This document shows, piece after piece, positions 1 to 12,771 of a stretch of 64,000 nt of DNA (positions are counted from its first letter, which is position 1; each line of letters opens with the position of its first letter). The notes under the pieces are model-generated. The model made no database searches. It had not been told where the DNA came from and worked only from the letters and a program-made list of their open reading frames with translations. This stretch comes from an uncultured Prevotella sp. (GTDB lineage Bacteria; Bacteroidota; Bacteroidia; Bacteroidales; Bacteroidaceae). Location: the NCBI GenBank assembly GCA_946188165.1, contig CAMHTW010000006.1:33658-97657 (forward strand), given 5' to 3'. Position numbers and translations under genes: made by a program.

Positions 1-262
1 GCTCCAACATATCAGGACGCCCGCCCTAATTTATTCGGGCAGCCGCCCAAATCTGCCAAGATGCCGTCTCGCTCCCTGCTACATCCCATGTTAATCCCTG
101 CAACTACGGAACTCTTCCCCTTTCTCCTCCTAATATTAAATTACTGAACTTTCAAAAAGAAAGCAACTGCTCGCGTCCACTTACCACCAAGGTAATGAGG
201 TAGGTGCCGCGACCATGGTAGTCATGTCCTGGATTACGTGGCCGATATGCTGATGTCATCAT
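1..262 (-). pseudogene. Degraded N-terminal part of a REP-associated/IS200-like (Y1_Tnp) transposase-type protein; runs off the left edge
   Basis: Minus-strand ATG at 262 gives MMTSAYRPRNPGHDYHGRGTYLITLVVSGREQLLSF then stop at 152; later fragments are broken by stops. The 'YRPRNPGHDY..GTYLITLVVSGRE' start resembles Bacteroidales Y1_Tnp-like proteins from memory. Confidence 0.45.
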
Positions 263-310
263 TCTGCACACAAAGTTAGCAATTATAAATCAAGATACTC
301 TGACGTGGCG

Positions 311-1315
311 TTAATGTCTGAGTTTCAGAATGACGTAAATGATGACGGGAGCACCTAACAGGGGGGTGACGGCATTCAGGGGGATGACGCCATTCTCGCC
401 TGGCAACACGCACAACAGATTGCAGACGAGGGCTGTTACCGAACCCATCAGAATGGTGGCGGGCAACAGGGTTCTGTGGTTATCGGTGGTCAGCAACAGA
501 CGGGCCACATGAGGTACGGCCAGTCCGATAAAGGAAATGGGACCGCAGAAAGCCGTAACGACAGCAGTCAGCAAGCCTGTAACAACCAGCAACCAGTTGC
601 GTACACGAACCACATTAACGCCTAAGTTTTCTGCATAGCGTTCGCCTAACATCAGGGCATTGAGGGGTTTTATCAGCAGAAGGGCACAGAACAGCGCCAA
701 CAGCGTGATACTGGCGAAGGCTGGCATCATGCGCATGGAGACACCGCCAAACGAGCCCATGCCCCATACGACATAGGACTTGACGCCCTCGTCGGTGGCA
801 AAGAAGTTGAGCAGGGTGACGGCTGACGACGAGACATAGCCGATCATGATGCCGACAATGAGCAGCATGACAGACGAACGGACCAGTCCGGAGAAGAAAA
901 AGATGACCAGCATGACGGCCATAGCACCCAGGAAGGCTGCAACAAGGATGGCAACGAAACCAGAAACCGTCACTGTACCAGCCGTGATGCTACCGCCTAA
1001 GAACAGCATGACCAATGCCACACCCAGTCCGGCACCACTGCTGATACCAAAAATACCCGGGTCGGCCAACGGATTGCGGAATGCCGTCTGAAGCATCAAA
1101 CCACTTGCAGCCAAGGCGCCACCAGCCAATACGGCGGTGATGGCCTGTGGCAGACGCGACTGTAGCACGATATACTGCCACGAGGGACGTATGCCTTCTG
1201 TAGAGCCTGTCAGGATGCTCAACACATCGGAGGCAGGGATATGGATAGACCCTACCAGAATATTGACAAACACGAGCACTATGGCCAGTACTGCAAGGAA
1301 GAGACACTTTTTCAT
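311..1315 (-). CDS. btuC: FecCD/BtuC-family ABC transporter permease, probable cobalamin importer
   Basis: Multi-TM permease with motifs such as ALAASGLMLQTAFRNPLADPGIFGISSGAGLG and FIGLAVPHVARLL; in a riboswitch-led B12 locus. Confidence 0.85.
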   Translation of the reverse strand: MKKCLFLAVLAIVLVFVNILVGSIHIPASDVLSILTGSTEGIRPSWQYIVLQSRLPQAITAVLAGGALAASGLMLQTAFRNPLADPGIFGISSGAGLGVALVMLFLGGSITAGTVTVSGFVAILVAAFLGAMAVMLVIFFFSGLVRSSVMLLIVGIMIGYVSSSAVTLLNFFATDEGVKSYVVWGMGSFGGVSMRMMPAFASITLLALFCALLLIKPLNALMLGERYAENLGVNVVRVRNWLLVVTGLLTAVVTAFCGPISFIGLAVPHVARLLLTTDNHRTLLPATILMGSVTALVCNLLCVLPGENGVIPLNAVTPLLGAPVIIYVILKLRH

Positions 1316-2430
1316 TTTACCAAGTGATAATAACGCAACGTATGATGTGGCAAGACGTCTGGGTGCAAGATACGGATAAAGTCGGACAACAACAGGTCAG
1401 GACGGAAAGGCGACTCCTCGTAGAACAACGACTGTTCGACATTGCAGCCATAGACCCTACCCTCACGGAACGAACGGAACTGACTGTAGCCACGGTGTTC
1501 GCTTAGCAACTGCTGACGGGTCAACTTCTGTTGGCCACTATAGCGCAAGAGCCACACATCGCTCTCGCCGGCACGTTCAAGGACTGTCTCGAAAGGCAAT
1601 GCTACTGAACCGCTATGCTCGTCAGCAGCCCACGGATAATCGGCGCCAGCATCGGCCAGCATACAGCCAATGGTGCTACGTCCGCCAGGCACATACCAAA
1701 CGGAACCTGTAATCTTATCCAATAGGGATGAAGTCCGCTGTTTGATGCCTGACATCTGTTGTTTCAGGGCATTGTAGCTGCTGTCGACGAGGGCAAACAA
1801 ACTGTCGGCCTCGTGTTCACAGCCATACAGCATACCGTAGAAACGCACCCACTCTGCCCTGCCCAATGGCGATGCTTCCATATATTCAGCACACTCGACG
1901 ATGGGGATGTCTATTTCCTCCAACGGTCCATAGCCGCCACTGTTCTCGAAGGGCGACAACAACATGGCATCAGGATGCAGGTCGATAATATTCTCGATGA
2001 CAGGACTCATACCGTCGCCACAGTCCATAATACGTCCGCTATCGACACCGGACTGGACAAACGGAGCCTTGATATACTTCAAATCAGCAACGCCCGCAAC
2101 ACTGTTTTCGCGATGAAGCATGCTGAGCAGCGAACAATGGACGGTCGTAAACACCACACTGCGACGCAAAGGAGTGCGAATCACGGTACCCTCAGGCACC
2201 ACCTCAGGCAAGGCACTGTCGGCAGGTATCAACACATAGCGATGGAGCACGGCATCCTGACGCCAGGGATGGCTAATCGTAGCAACCGTATAACCTTGGT
2301 AGCGAACCAGGCTGAGCAGTCGGGCATATTGTAAATGGACAGTGTCGCCACCGTCTGCGGAGGAACGCATTCGTCCCCCGCAAGACGATAGCAATACTGC
2401 CAATATGAATAAATAAATCAGCCTGTACAT
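1312..2430 (-). CDS. ABC transporter substrate-binding lipoprotein (BtuF-like)
   Basis: Lipobox LLSSC; periplasmic binding protein-like sequence; overlaps the permease by 4 bp. Confidence 0.8.
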   Translation of the reverse strand: MYRLIYLFILAVLLSSCGGRMRSSADGGDTVHLQYARLLSLVRYQGYTVATISHPWRQDAVLHRYVLIPADSALPEVVPEGTVIRTPLRRSVVFTTVHCSLLSMLHRENSVAGVADLKYIKAPFVQSGVDSGRIMDCGDGMSPVIENIIDLHPDAMLLSPFENSGGYGPLEEIDIPIVECAEYMEASPLGRAEWVRFYGMLYGCEHEADSLFALVDSSYNALKQQMSGIKQRTSSLLDKITGSVWYVPGGRSTIGCMLADAGADYPWAADEHSGSVALPFETVLERAGESDVWLLRYSGQQKLTRQQLLSEHRGYSQFRSFREGRVYGCNVEQSLFYEESPFRPDLLLSDFIRILHPDVLPHHTLRYYHLVK

Positions 2431-3297
2431 TTAGAACTGAACAGCGACATCGTCGTAGGCAAAGTACGCAGGCGTGTTAAGACCCCAATCGCCCTTGTCC
2501 GTACCGTCCATGTCGAAGACAACCATGACAACCTTGCCAAGAGCAGAGAGGTCGAACTTGGTCCAGTCAGAGACATATACGCCGTCCTTGCACAAATCGA
2601 ACTGGACGGAGCCAGTCTCGTTGCCATCAGCATCGTAACCTGTAGCAGTAATCCACAGACTGCCTTTTTGCGAAACCAGCGACTTGGTATATCCATCGCC
2701 ATTGATAATGCTGTTCAGCGTATAAGTGGTAGGAATGACATACATGTGGTCAATGACACGGGCAACATCATCAGAGAAATACAAGTAAGGAGCAATGCCC
2801 ATCATGGTGCTTGAACCGAAATGAACACAGAAGTTCTTGGAACCATTGTGACCTGTGGCAACAGGAATAGCCAATTGGTTCTCATAAGTGCCCTTCGACA
2901 GGTCTAACTCAGAATAATTAGAAACGGCATGGCCACCATAATAGTACTGATTGTCGTCGAACAAACCTCCAATGATGATATGAGCCAGGAAGGTATTGCC
3001 GTCATCACTCCAGTTATATGCTGGCGTTGTAGCCTCTGTAGGAGCGAGCATCTTACCACCATACTGAGGATAGTCAATCAGCGTGCTCCAGTACTGCTGG
3101 CCAAGATAGTTGGTACCAGCCTTCCAGTCGGCATCCTCAAAGGTCAGGACACGGATGGTCTGACCAGGCACATCATCACTACCAGTGCCAGTGCCAGTGC
3201 CACTATCGCCACTGGGATTGTCGATTTTAGAACACGATGTGAAAGCAGCCATTGCGCATACGAATGCTGCAGACATAAATAACACTTGTTTTTTCAT
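2431..3297 (-). CDS. DUF4465-like surface lipoprotein in the B12 uptake locus
   Basis: Lipobox FTSC, Gly/Thr linker SGDSGTGTGTGSDD, then beta-rich domain with DGVYVSDWTKFDLSALG and AYFAYDDVAV. Confidence 0.65.
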   Translation of the reverse strand: MKKQVLFMSAAFVCAMAAFTSCSKIDNPSGDSGTGTGTGSDDVPGQTIRVLTFEDADWKAGTNYLGQQYWSTLIDYPQYGGKMLAPTEATTPAYNWSDDGNTFLAHIIIGGLFDDNQYYYGGHAVSNYSELDLSKGTYENQLAIPVATGHNGSKNFCVHFGSSTMMGIAPYLYFSDDVARVIDHMYVIPTTYTLNSIINGDGYTKSLVSQKGSLWITATGYDADGNETGSVQFDLCKDGVYVSDWTKFDLSALGKVVMVVFDMDGTDKGDWGLNTPAYFAYDDVAVQF

Positions 3298-3328
3298 AAC
3301 TGTTTGTTTTTAAAAAAAGAGTAAATGT

Positions 3329-4450
3329 TTATTGAATGATAAAAATTCTTCCGTTTCGGACGTAGAGTCCCTTGCGTGGGTGTGCCGTCTTTTGCCCAAG
3401 CAGATTGTAATACGAAGCATTGGGTGACGACAACGTCTTCATGTCACGTACGCCGGTCGTGCTGTCCTTGACACGCTGGACGGAAGTGTCAAGATGCAGG
3501 TCCTCGGCACCTAACAGCTCCGTTGATGTCTCGCCAATCCATCCACACTGCTGATTCACAGCGGTATAGACACGAACGAAATCAACAAAATCAATCGTCA
3601 CTGGCTGACGGCTCACTACCTCGACGGCATTGTCGAAGTCGAAGCTGCCATTCTCAGCCACAGTATTAGGCTTGTTATCGACATAACCCCATGCCAATGG
3701 TTGTAATATCCAGTTCTCTTTAGGATACACCAGCGTATTGTATCCATTCCGAGGCAGTAACGTCTGCGGTCCGAACGTCATCGTATCGTCATTGACCCAC
3801 ATCGGATAATACGTCTGGGCATGGTATCGGTTTTTGCTGACATAGCCACTCTGGCCCTGATTATCAGTCCAAGGGACATACTGCTCTATTGTAATATCCT
3901 TGGAAATCGCACTGGTTTTGCCGTCAGCCTGCTCGGTGGTGGGGCGTTGATAAGTGATGGTATAGCCATAGACGACCTTACCCACGCTGTCAGCATCGGC
4001 ACTGCCTTTCAGCTCATACCACGTATCGTCAGGAAGTCCGTTTCCATTCTCGTCTTTCGACACCATAACGATACCTGGTTCGCTATTGCCTTCGAAGTTA
4101 GAATTTCCCAGTATCAAGACGTCAGCCTGACCCTGCACGTTAGCAATGGAATGGTCGAAATGAAAGGTAATATACCCGCCATATCCGCCCAGGCACACCA
4201 TATCGCGCTGATTATTGGCCAGCGACTCAGTACATTTCTGTGCCATACGTGCAGCATCGTCGCCCTGTTCGTATTTCGGCATCATGTTGACAAACTGTCC
4301 GGGGGCTGGGCGATACTCATCGACAGCCACAATATATGGCGTATGCTGCGTGACGTTATCCAACCGCTGAGCTTGCAGACCGATTGACAGCCAGAAGCCC
4401 CAACCTATCAAATAGATTTTCTTCATCATATCATATCTTTTATCTTTCAT
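3329..4450 (-). CDS. Secreted cell-surface protein with C-terminal tail, B12 locus accessory
   Basis: Signal peptide; repeated features of a secreted protein; C-terminal SYYNLLGQKTAHPRKGLYVRNGRIFIIQ typical of Prevotella secreted proteins. Confidence 0.6.
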   Translation of the reverse strand: MKDKRYDMMKKIYLIGWGFWLSIGLQAQRLDNVTQHTPYIVAVDEYRPAPGQFVNMMPKYEQGDDAARMAQKCTESLANNQRDMVCLGGYGGYITFHFDHSIANVQGQADVLILGNSNFEGNSEPGIVMVSKDENGNGLPDDTWYELKGSADADSVGKVVYGYTITYQRPTTEQADGKTSAISKDITIEQYVPWTDNQGQSGYVSKNRYHAQTYYPMWVNDDTMTFGPQTLLPRNGYNTLVYPKENWILQPLAWGYVDNKPNTVAENGSFDFDNAVEVVSRQPVTIDFVDFVRVYTAVNQQCGWIGETSTELLGAEDLHLDTSVQRVKDSTTGVRDMKTLSSPNASYYNLLGQKTAHPRKGLYVRNGRIFIIQ

Positions 4451-5613
4451 TTCTCATCTTTCATCAAGAACACCGCATGTCCAGGAATATCACCCGTACG
4501 CACCATATAATCGAACGAACCGTCTGCATTGAAATGGAGCAGACTGCCACTCGACACAAAGTTTTTGGCATCCATCAGATAGAAATCATGATTCGTAGGA
4601 TGCACGATGATGCCGTAGGGTTGCTCCATAAACCAATACGCGTCAGGAATCGCCAGATGAGTCGTTACAATCTCATGTGTACGGACATTGATAATACCTA
4701 ACGATTGCTCGTAATTTGCCGTAGCGTAATTGAACTCTGCACCCAGATAATAGAGAGAGTCGCCAACGATACACATGTCCGAAACAGGCATATCCATTCT
4801 TCCTTTCAACTGCATCTGTCCGTTGTTATCGCTCTGCAACCAGCACAGGCCAGACGGGTTGTCATAATAATCCCCTCTGGTAGTTACCCATAACTGTCCG
4901 TACTTGTCAGCACGGCAACGATGCAGATTGACGGCTACGTCTATCTGGCGCTCTTCGGTGAACGATTCGAGATTGACGACACTCACAGTCTGGTCATAAT
5001 CAGGCACGCGGTAGCCACCACTATTAGCTACATACAACTTGCCTCCGACGACAGCCATCTCCTCTGGCTGATAGCCGACAACCACAGAGTCGACCTTCTG
5101 TAACGTCAGCGTATCTACCTTATACACCCTACCACGAGGTGCATTACCATCTATGGCTACTGGACCTACATACGAACTGACGTATGCATAACCGCCATCG
5201 AACGTCACATAACGGCAGTTGGGAATGTCCACCTTGCCTATCTTGACGGCATCTGCAGCACGGCACACCTCTACTTTGTTCGAACAATTGATGACAAGCC
5301 ACAGGCGCGAACCGTATATTTTGATGTCGTTGCCCACATCGCCCAACTCCTTGACTTCATTGGGATTACGCTCAGCGTAGATATTACGGTTATAATGGAT
5401 GGTGCTGTCGTTACCTGACAGATCCAGGTAGTCAAGTGTGCACTTGTTTGAGCCCATATTACCCTCATTCAGAATATACATACCTATTACCTCACTGGTC
5501 ACAGCCTTCACGCCCGTATCCTCATCTTCTGCATAGATGATGGTATCGTCCGTACGACAGGCCGTCAGTAGCATCGACAGAGCTGTTATAATATATAATA
5601 GGTATAATCTCAT
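4447..5613 (-). CDS. YncE/DUF5074-type beta-propeller surface lipoprotein, BtuG-like
   Basis: Lipobox LLTAC; beta-propeller repeats (GKLYVANSGGYRVPDYDQTVSVVNL); immediately downstream of the TonB receptor. Confidence 0.75.
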   Translation of the reverse strand: MRLYLLYIITALSMLLTACRTDDTIIYAEDEDTGVKAVTSEVIGMYILNEGNMGSNKCTLDYLDLSGNDSTIHYNRNIYAERNPNEVKELGDVGNDIKIYGSRLWLVINCSNKVEVCRAADAVKIGKVDIPNCRYVTFDGGYAYVSSYVGPVAIDGNAPRGRVYKVDTLTLQKVDSVVVGYQPEEMAVVGGKLYVANSGGYRVPDYDQTVSVVNLESFTEERQIDVAVNLHRCRADKYGQLWVTTRGDYYDNPSGLCWLQSDNNGQMQLKGRMDMPVSDMCIVGDSLYYLGAEFNYATANYEQSLGIINVRTHEIVTTHLAIPDAYWFMEQPYGIIVHPTNHDFYLMDAKNFVSSGSLLHFNADGSFDYMVRTGDIPGHAVFLMKDEK

Positions 5614-7646
5614 ATCTTCACATCAAAGGTTAAACCGTAGTTACGCTTAGGCATCGGATAGTTTAATATGACGTCATAGTCCTGCGAGAACACGTTGTTC
5701 ACCTCCAGCATCACCCTCATCTCTAAACGCCTGACTCCAAACTGATATGACAACGACACGTCGCTGGTGTACCAGGGTTGCATGTAGTTGTACTTGATGT
5801 TCTCCTGCTGGTTATAACGCTCGCCGGCATAGATAAAACTGTAGTTCAAATCCCAGCCTTGATATTGTATATTCAGAATGGCTGAACCAGAATGCCAGGG
5901 AATGTAGGGAATCTGGTGGCGATAATACGAGTCAGCAGGATCAGTCACATCACGCGCCTGTTGCCACGTATATTGCACACGTCCTGTCACTAACAGTTTA
6001 CGGACAGGAACGATAGTGGTCTCGGCCTCTACATCAATACCCTTGATATGCACACGCCCAAGGTTAAGCATGGTCCAACGGAACTGCTGTCCCTTAGGAT
6101 AAGCTACTATCTTGTTGTGTACCGTATTGTAGTAGGCATCCGCCTGCACGTGAACATAGCGCAACAAACCATTTGAGAAATGCTTGTCGTAACTCAGTCC
6201 GACATTATACTGCAGGGCACTCTCTGGCTTCAGCAACGCATTGCCGATTTCTGTATAATAAAGGTCGTTGAACGTAGGCATGCGGAAACTTTTCTTGGCA
6301 TAGGCACGGATGGAGAGATGGCGTGAAGCCAGCGGATAGACGTTGAAGAACACGGCAGGCGTCCACTCCGTCATGGCATCCTTGCTCTGACCACTGGTGC
6401 GGTCTTTTACCGACGTCATCAGCAACGAAGCTTGAAGCTTGAAGCGTTCGAAGTTTACAGCCGATGCAAATGCCAGATAATGACTCCAACGTTGCGGATT
6501 CACGAACTGACGCATGTCGGCATCCAACTTATTCCAGCGCAGGTCATAGCTCAGCGAAGCACTCCACCAAGGCAACAGCTCGTAGACGTTCGACGTCGAG
6601 AATAGCAACTCCTGCTGACGATAGGTATTATCCACCATCAACTGCGTGGTGTCACGATTCACGTAACGGGTTTGATAGTAGGCGTATTTGGCCACAGCCT
6701 GTGTTGTAAACTTCGGTGTCAGCTGTTGTTGCCAGCGTCCCTGCACAAAAGTGTTATGGTCCCATTGGCGTTCGCCTCGGCGCCACACATTATTGACGAT
6801 AGCGCCAGGGATGCCACGTTCAGAATGATAGGTGTAAACCTTCAGTTTCCAGAAGCCGTCGTCCAACATACCATGCAGGTTCCCCTCGGCACGAAATGCC
6901 CAGATGTCGCCATTCTGACGGGTAGCCGTCGTATCATAAGCCACCGTACCATCCTGACGTTTGCGAAGATAGCGGAACTCATATTTGCCCGATGACGACA
7001 AGCCTTCTGCCGACAGCGAAGAACTGACCTTCGAGGACAGTTTCTGTTCCCATAGGGCAGACAACTTAAAGAGGTCGCTGGAACCATACTTACCCTTAAT
7101 CCGCAAGTTATATGAACGACCATCGCTAAAACGAGGTGCACGTGTGCGGATATACACCGCACCAGCATGACCAAAATCACTGGCAGGTTGTAGCAGCGCA
7201 CTCTTCTGACCATTAAACAGGGTTATCTCCTCAACATTGTCCAATGAGAACTGGGCAAGGTCTATCTGACCATTCTGCGCATTTCCGAGTTCAACACCAT
7301 CGTACGAAATACCCAGATGGTTGGTACCCATGGAACGGATATTCACCGTCTTGATGCCTCCAACACCGCCATAGTCCTTCAGCTGAAGCCCGGAGAAATA
7401 ACGCAGCGCATCAGCCACAGAGTGAGCACTCAACTTCTCCAGTTGCTGGCCGCCAAGCGTTTGCGACGGTATCACCTCTTTGTGATTATAGCGTGCCGTA
7501 ACAATGACCTCGTCCACATACTGGATGCTGTCGAAACGACTGTGCTGTGCATAAGATGTAAGAAGTGAAAAATGAAAAGATAAAAATAGCAGCATCCGCT
7601 TGTTCAGAGGATGTGTCAGCCATTGATATAATATCTCATCTTTCAT
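5610..7646 (-). CDS. TonB-dependent outer-membrane receptor, BtuB-like
   Basis: Plug domain (VDEVIVTARYNHKEVIPSQTLGGQQLEKLSAHSVADALRYFSGLQLKDYGGVGGIKTVNIRSMGTNHLGISYDGVELGNAQNGQIDLAQ) and barrel; downstream of a cobalamin riboswitch. Confidence 0.9.
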   Translation of the reverse strand: MKDEILYQWLTHPLNKRMLLFLSFHFSLLTSYAQHSRFDSIQYVDEVIVTARYNHKEVIPSQTLGGQQLEKLSAHSVADALRYFSGLQLKDYGGVGGIKTVNIRSMGTNHLGISYDGVELGNAQNGQIDLAQFSLDNVEEITLFNGQKSALLQPASDFGHAGAVYIRTRAPRFSDGRSYNLRIKGKYGSSDLFKLSALWEQKLSSKVSSSLSAEGLSSSGKYEFRYLRKRQDGTVAYDTTATRQNGDIWAFRAEGNLHGMLDDGFWKLKVYTYHSERGIPGAIVNNVWRRGERQWDHNTFVQGRWQQQLTPKFTTQAVAKYAYYQTRYVNRDTTQLMVDNTYRQQELLFSTSNVYELLPWWSASLSYDLRWNKLDADMRQFVNPQRWSHYLAFASAVNFERFKLQASLLMTSVKDRTSGQSKDAMTEWTPAVFFNVYPLASRHLSIRAYAKKSFRMPTFNDLYYTEIGNALLKPESALQYNVGLSYDKHFSNGLLRYVHVQADAYYNTVHNKIVAYPKGQQFRWTMLNLGRVHIKGIDVEAETTIVPVRKLLVTGRVQYTWQQARDVTDPADSYYRHQIPYIPWHSGSAILNIQYQGWDLNYSFIYAGERYNQQENIKYNYMQPWYTSDVSLSYQFGVRRLEMRVMLEVNNVFSQDYDVILNYPMPKRNYGLTFDVKI
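7552..7588. repeat. Heptamer-phased repeat inside the TonB receptor signal peptide region
   Basis: gtgaaaa atgaaaa gataaaa atagcag. Confidence 0.5.
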
Positions 7647-7789
7647 CTTATAATCATTACATTTTTAATAAGATTCTCTGAAAATGGGAGACCACATGTC
7701 TCACGACATAAGTCTCCCGACTTATATAATAATACACGTATTGCCGACTCCGGCCTAACCCCAGAGGCCTCGAAGTACGGACTTAGATA

Positions 7790-7930
7790 CAACAGGCAGG
7801 TCTTCTGACTTACAGCCAGGGTGAACGTCTTCCCAAGAATATCAGTGACTTACAGTGTTCACCCCACTTAATAACTGCTTACAGCTGCGGGACAGTTGAG
7901 GACTCACACCTCATTCCCTTTTCCTGTTGC
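7790..7930 (-). promoter_or_regulatory. Cobalamin riboswitch controlling the B12 uptake operon
   Basis: Minus strand reads aaaagggaatgaggtgtgagtcctcaactgtcccgcagctgtaagc ... ggctgtaagtcagaagacctgcc, matching the conserved core and B12 box. Confidence 0.95.
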
Positions 7931-7935
7931 GCTTG

Positions 7936-7943
7936 CAAAGGTA
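7936..7943 (-). promoter_or_regulatory. Bacteroidetes -7 element (TAnnTTTG) for the B12 operon
   Basis: Plus caaaggta, minus TACCTTTG, just 5' of the riboswitch. Confidence 0.6.
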
Positions 7944-8036
7944 ATGTAAATCGAGCGAAAAACCAAAAGAAAGACAAGAATTTCTTGGTATTTCCCACTT
8001 TTTTTATTACTTTTGCACGGCAAAAACTAAGTTACA

Positions 8037-11609
<3,573 letters not shown>

Positions 11610-11640
11610 TAACGACAAAACGAAATATCGATAAAAGAAC

Positions 11641-12597
11641 ATGAAAGTAATAGACATCCTGAATAGTTCTAAACAACCGTTTGCCAGTTTCGAGTTGGTA
11701 CCACCTCTGAAGGGCAGCGATGTTACCCGACTCTACGACAGCATTGAACCTTTGATGGAGTTTGCGCCACCGTTTATCAACGTTACATGCCATCGCGACG
11801 AAGTGGAATATGTGCCAAACAGTAATGGTACATACACGAAGATGACTTTGGCCAAACGTCCAAGCACCATTGCCATCGTGGCAGCCATTATGCGCCGTTA
11901 TCCGCAACTGGAGATTGTGCCACACGTCATTTGTGGCGGTGCGTCACGCAGTAAAGTTGAAAGTGAACTGCTTGACCTGCACTTTTTGGGTATTCAGAAC
12001 GTAGTCGCTCTCCGTGGTGATGCCCTACCGGGACAGCGTTTCTTCATTCCCGAGCCCGATGGTTTTAGTCACAGTTCAGAACTGGTGGGAATGATTCACA
12101 ACCTGAATCAGGGACAGTATCTTGACCCCACAGTAAAGAATGGTCTTTCAACAAATTTCTGCGTGGGTGTGGCAGCCTATCCCGAAAAACACTACGAAGC
12201 AGCCAACCTCGATACAGACATCAATAATCTGAAGCAGAAGGTGAAGGCTGGTGCCGACTACATCGTCACACAAATGTTCTTCGACAACGACCAGTATTAC
12301 CGTTTTGTCGATAAGGTACGCAATGCGGGTATCAGCGTACCCGTCATTCCTGGATTGAAGCCGATTTCCAGTCAGCGACAGATTGATTTGTTGCCACGTT
12401 CTTTCCATATTGACATTCCGCAGACGCTGGTAAGCGAACTCAACAAGGCCAAGACTGCTGACGCAGCCTATCAGATCGGTATTGAATGGGCTATTGAGCA
12501 AAGCCGTGACCTGTTGGCACACGGTGCTCCTGCCATTCATTATTATACAATGGCTAAGACGGACAATGTTCGGAAGATTGTAAAGGCCGTCTTTTAA
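11641..12597 (+). CDS. metF: Methylenetetrahydrofolate reductase
   Basis: FASFELVPPLKG start, ADYIVTQMFFDN motif; adjacent to metH. Confidence 0.95.
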   Translation: MKVIDILNSSKQPFASFELVPPLKGSDVTRLYDSIEPLMEFAPPFINVTCHRDEVEYVPNSNGTYTKMTLAKRPSTIAIVAAIMRRYPQLEIVPHVICGGASRSKVESELLDLHFLGIQNVVALRGDALPGQRFFIPEPDGFSHSSELVGMIHNLNQGQYLDPTVKNGLSTNFCVGVAAYPEKHYEAANLDTDINNLKQKVKAGADYIVTQMFFDNDQYYRFVDKVRNAGISVPVIPGLKPISSQRQIDLLPRSFHIDIPQTLVSELNKAKTADAAYQIGIEWAIEQSRDLLAHGAPAIHYYTMAKTDNVRKIVKAVF

Positions 12598-12659
12598 TTG
12601 ATTTATCTGCAAAGGCGCAAAAAAGAGTTTGAAAGTTTTGGTAGTTCAAATTTTATTTG

Positions 12660-12667
12660 TACCTTTG
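12660..12667 (+). promoter_or_regulatory. Promoter -7 element upstream of rho
   Basis: TACCTTTG with TTTG at 12637-12640 (19 bp spacing). Confidence 0.6.
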
Positions 12668-12680
12668 CAGACGAATTTCC

Positions 12681-12731
12681 GAAAACATGACTCCACAATG
12701 ATGGAGCATTCTTTCCAGAGTTTTCTTTTTT
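12681..12731 (+). promoter_or_regulatory. Terminator-like hairpin in the rho leader
   Basis: gaaaac(12681-12686)/gttttc(12720-12725) outer stem, ctcca/tggag inner stem, then TTTTTT. Confidence 0.4.
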
Positions 12732-12771
12732 AAATCAAAAAATATCATTCAAATCACTGTATATACTCACT

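Noticed and set aside
1-147. Plus-strand open frame APTYQDARPNLFGQPPKS... as the end of a gene
   Set aside because: No recognisable family; the minus strand gives a better explanation (Y1_Tnp-like remnant).
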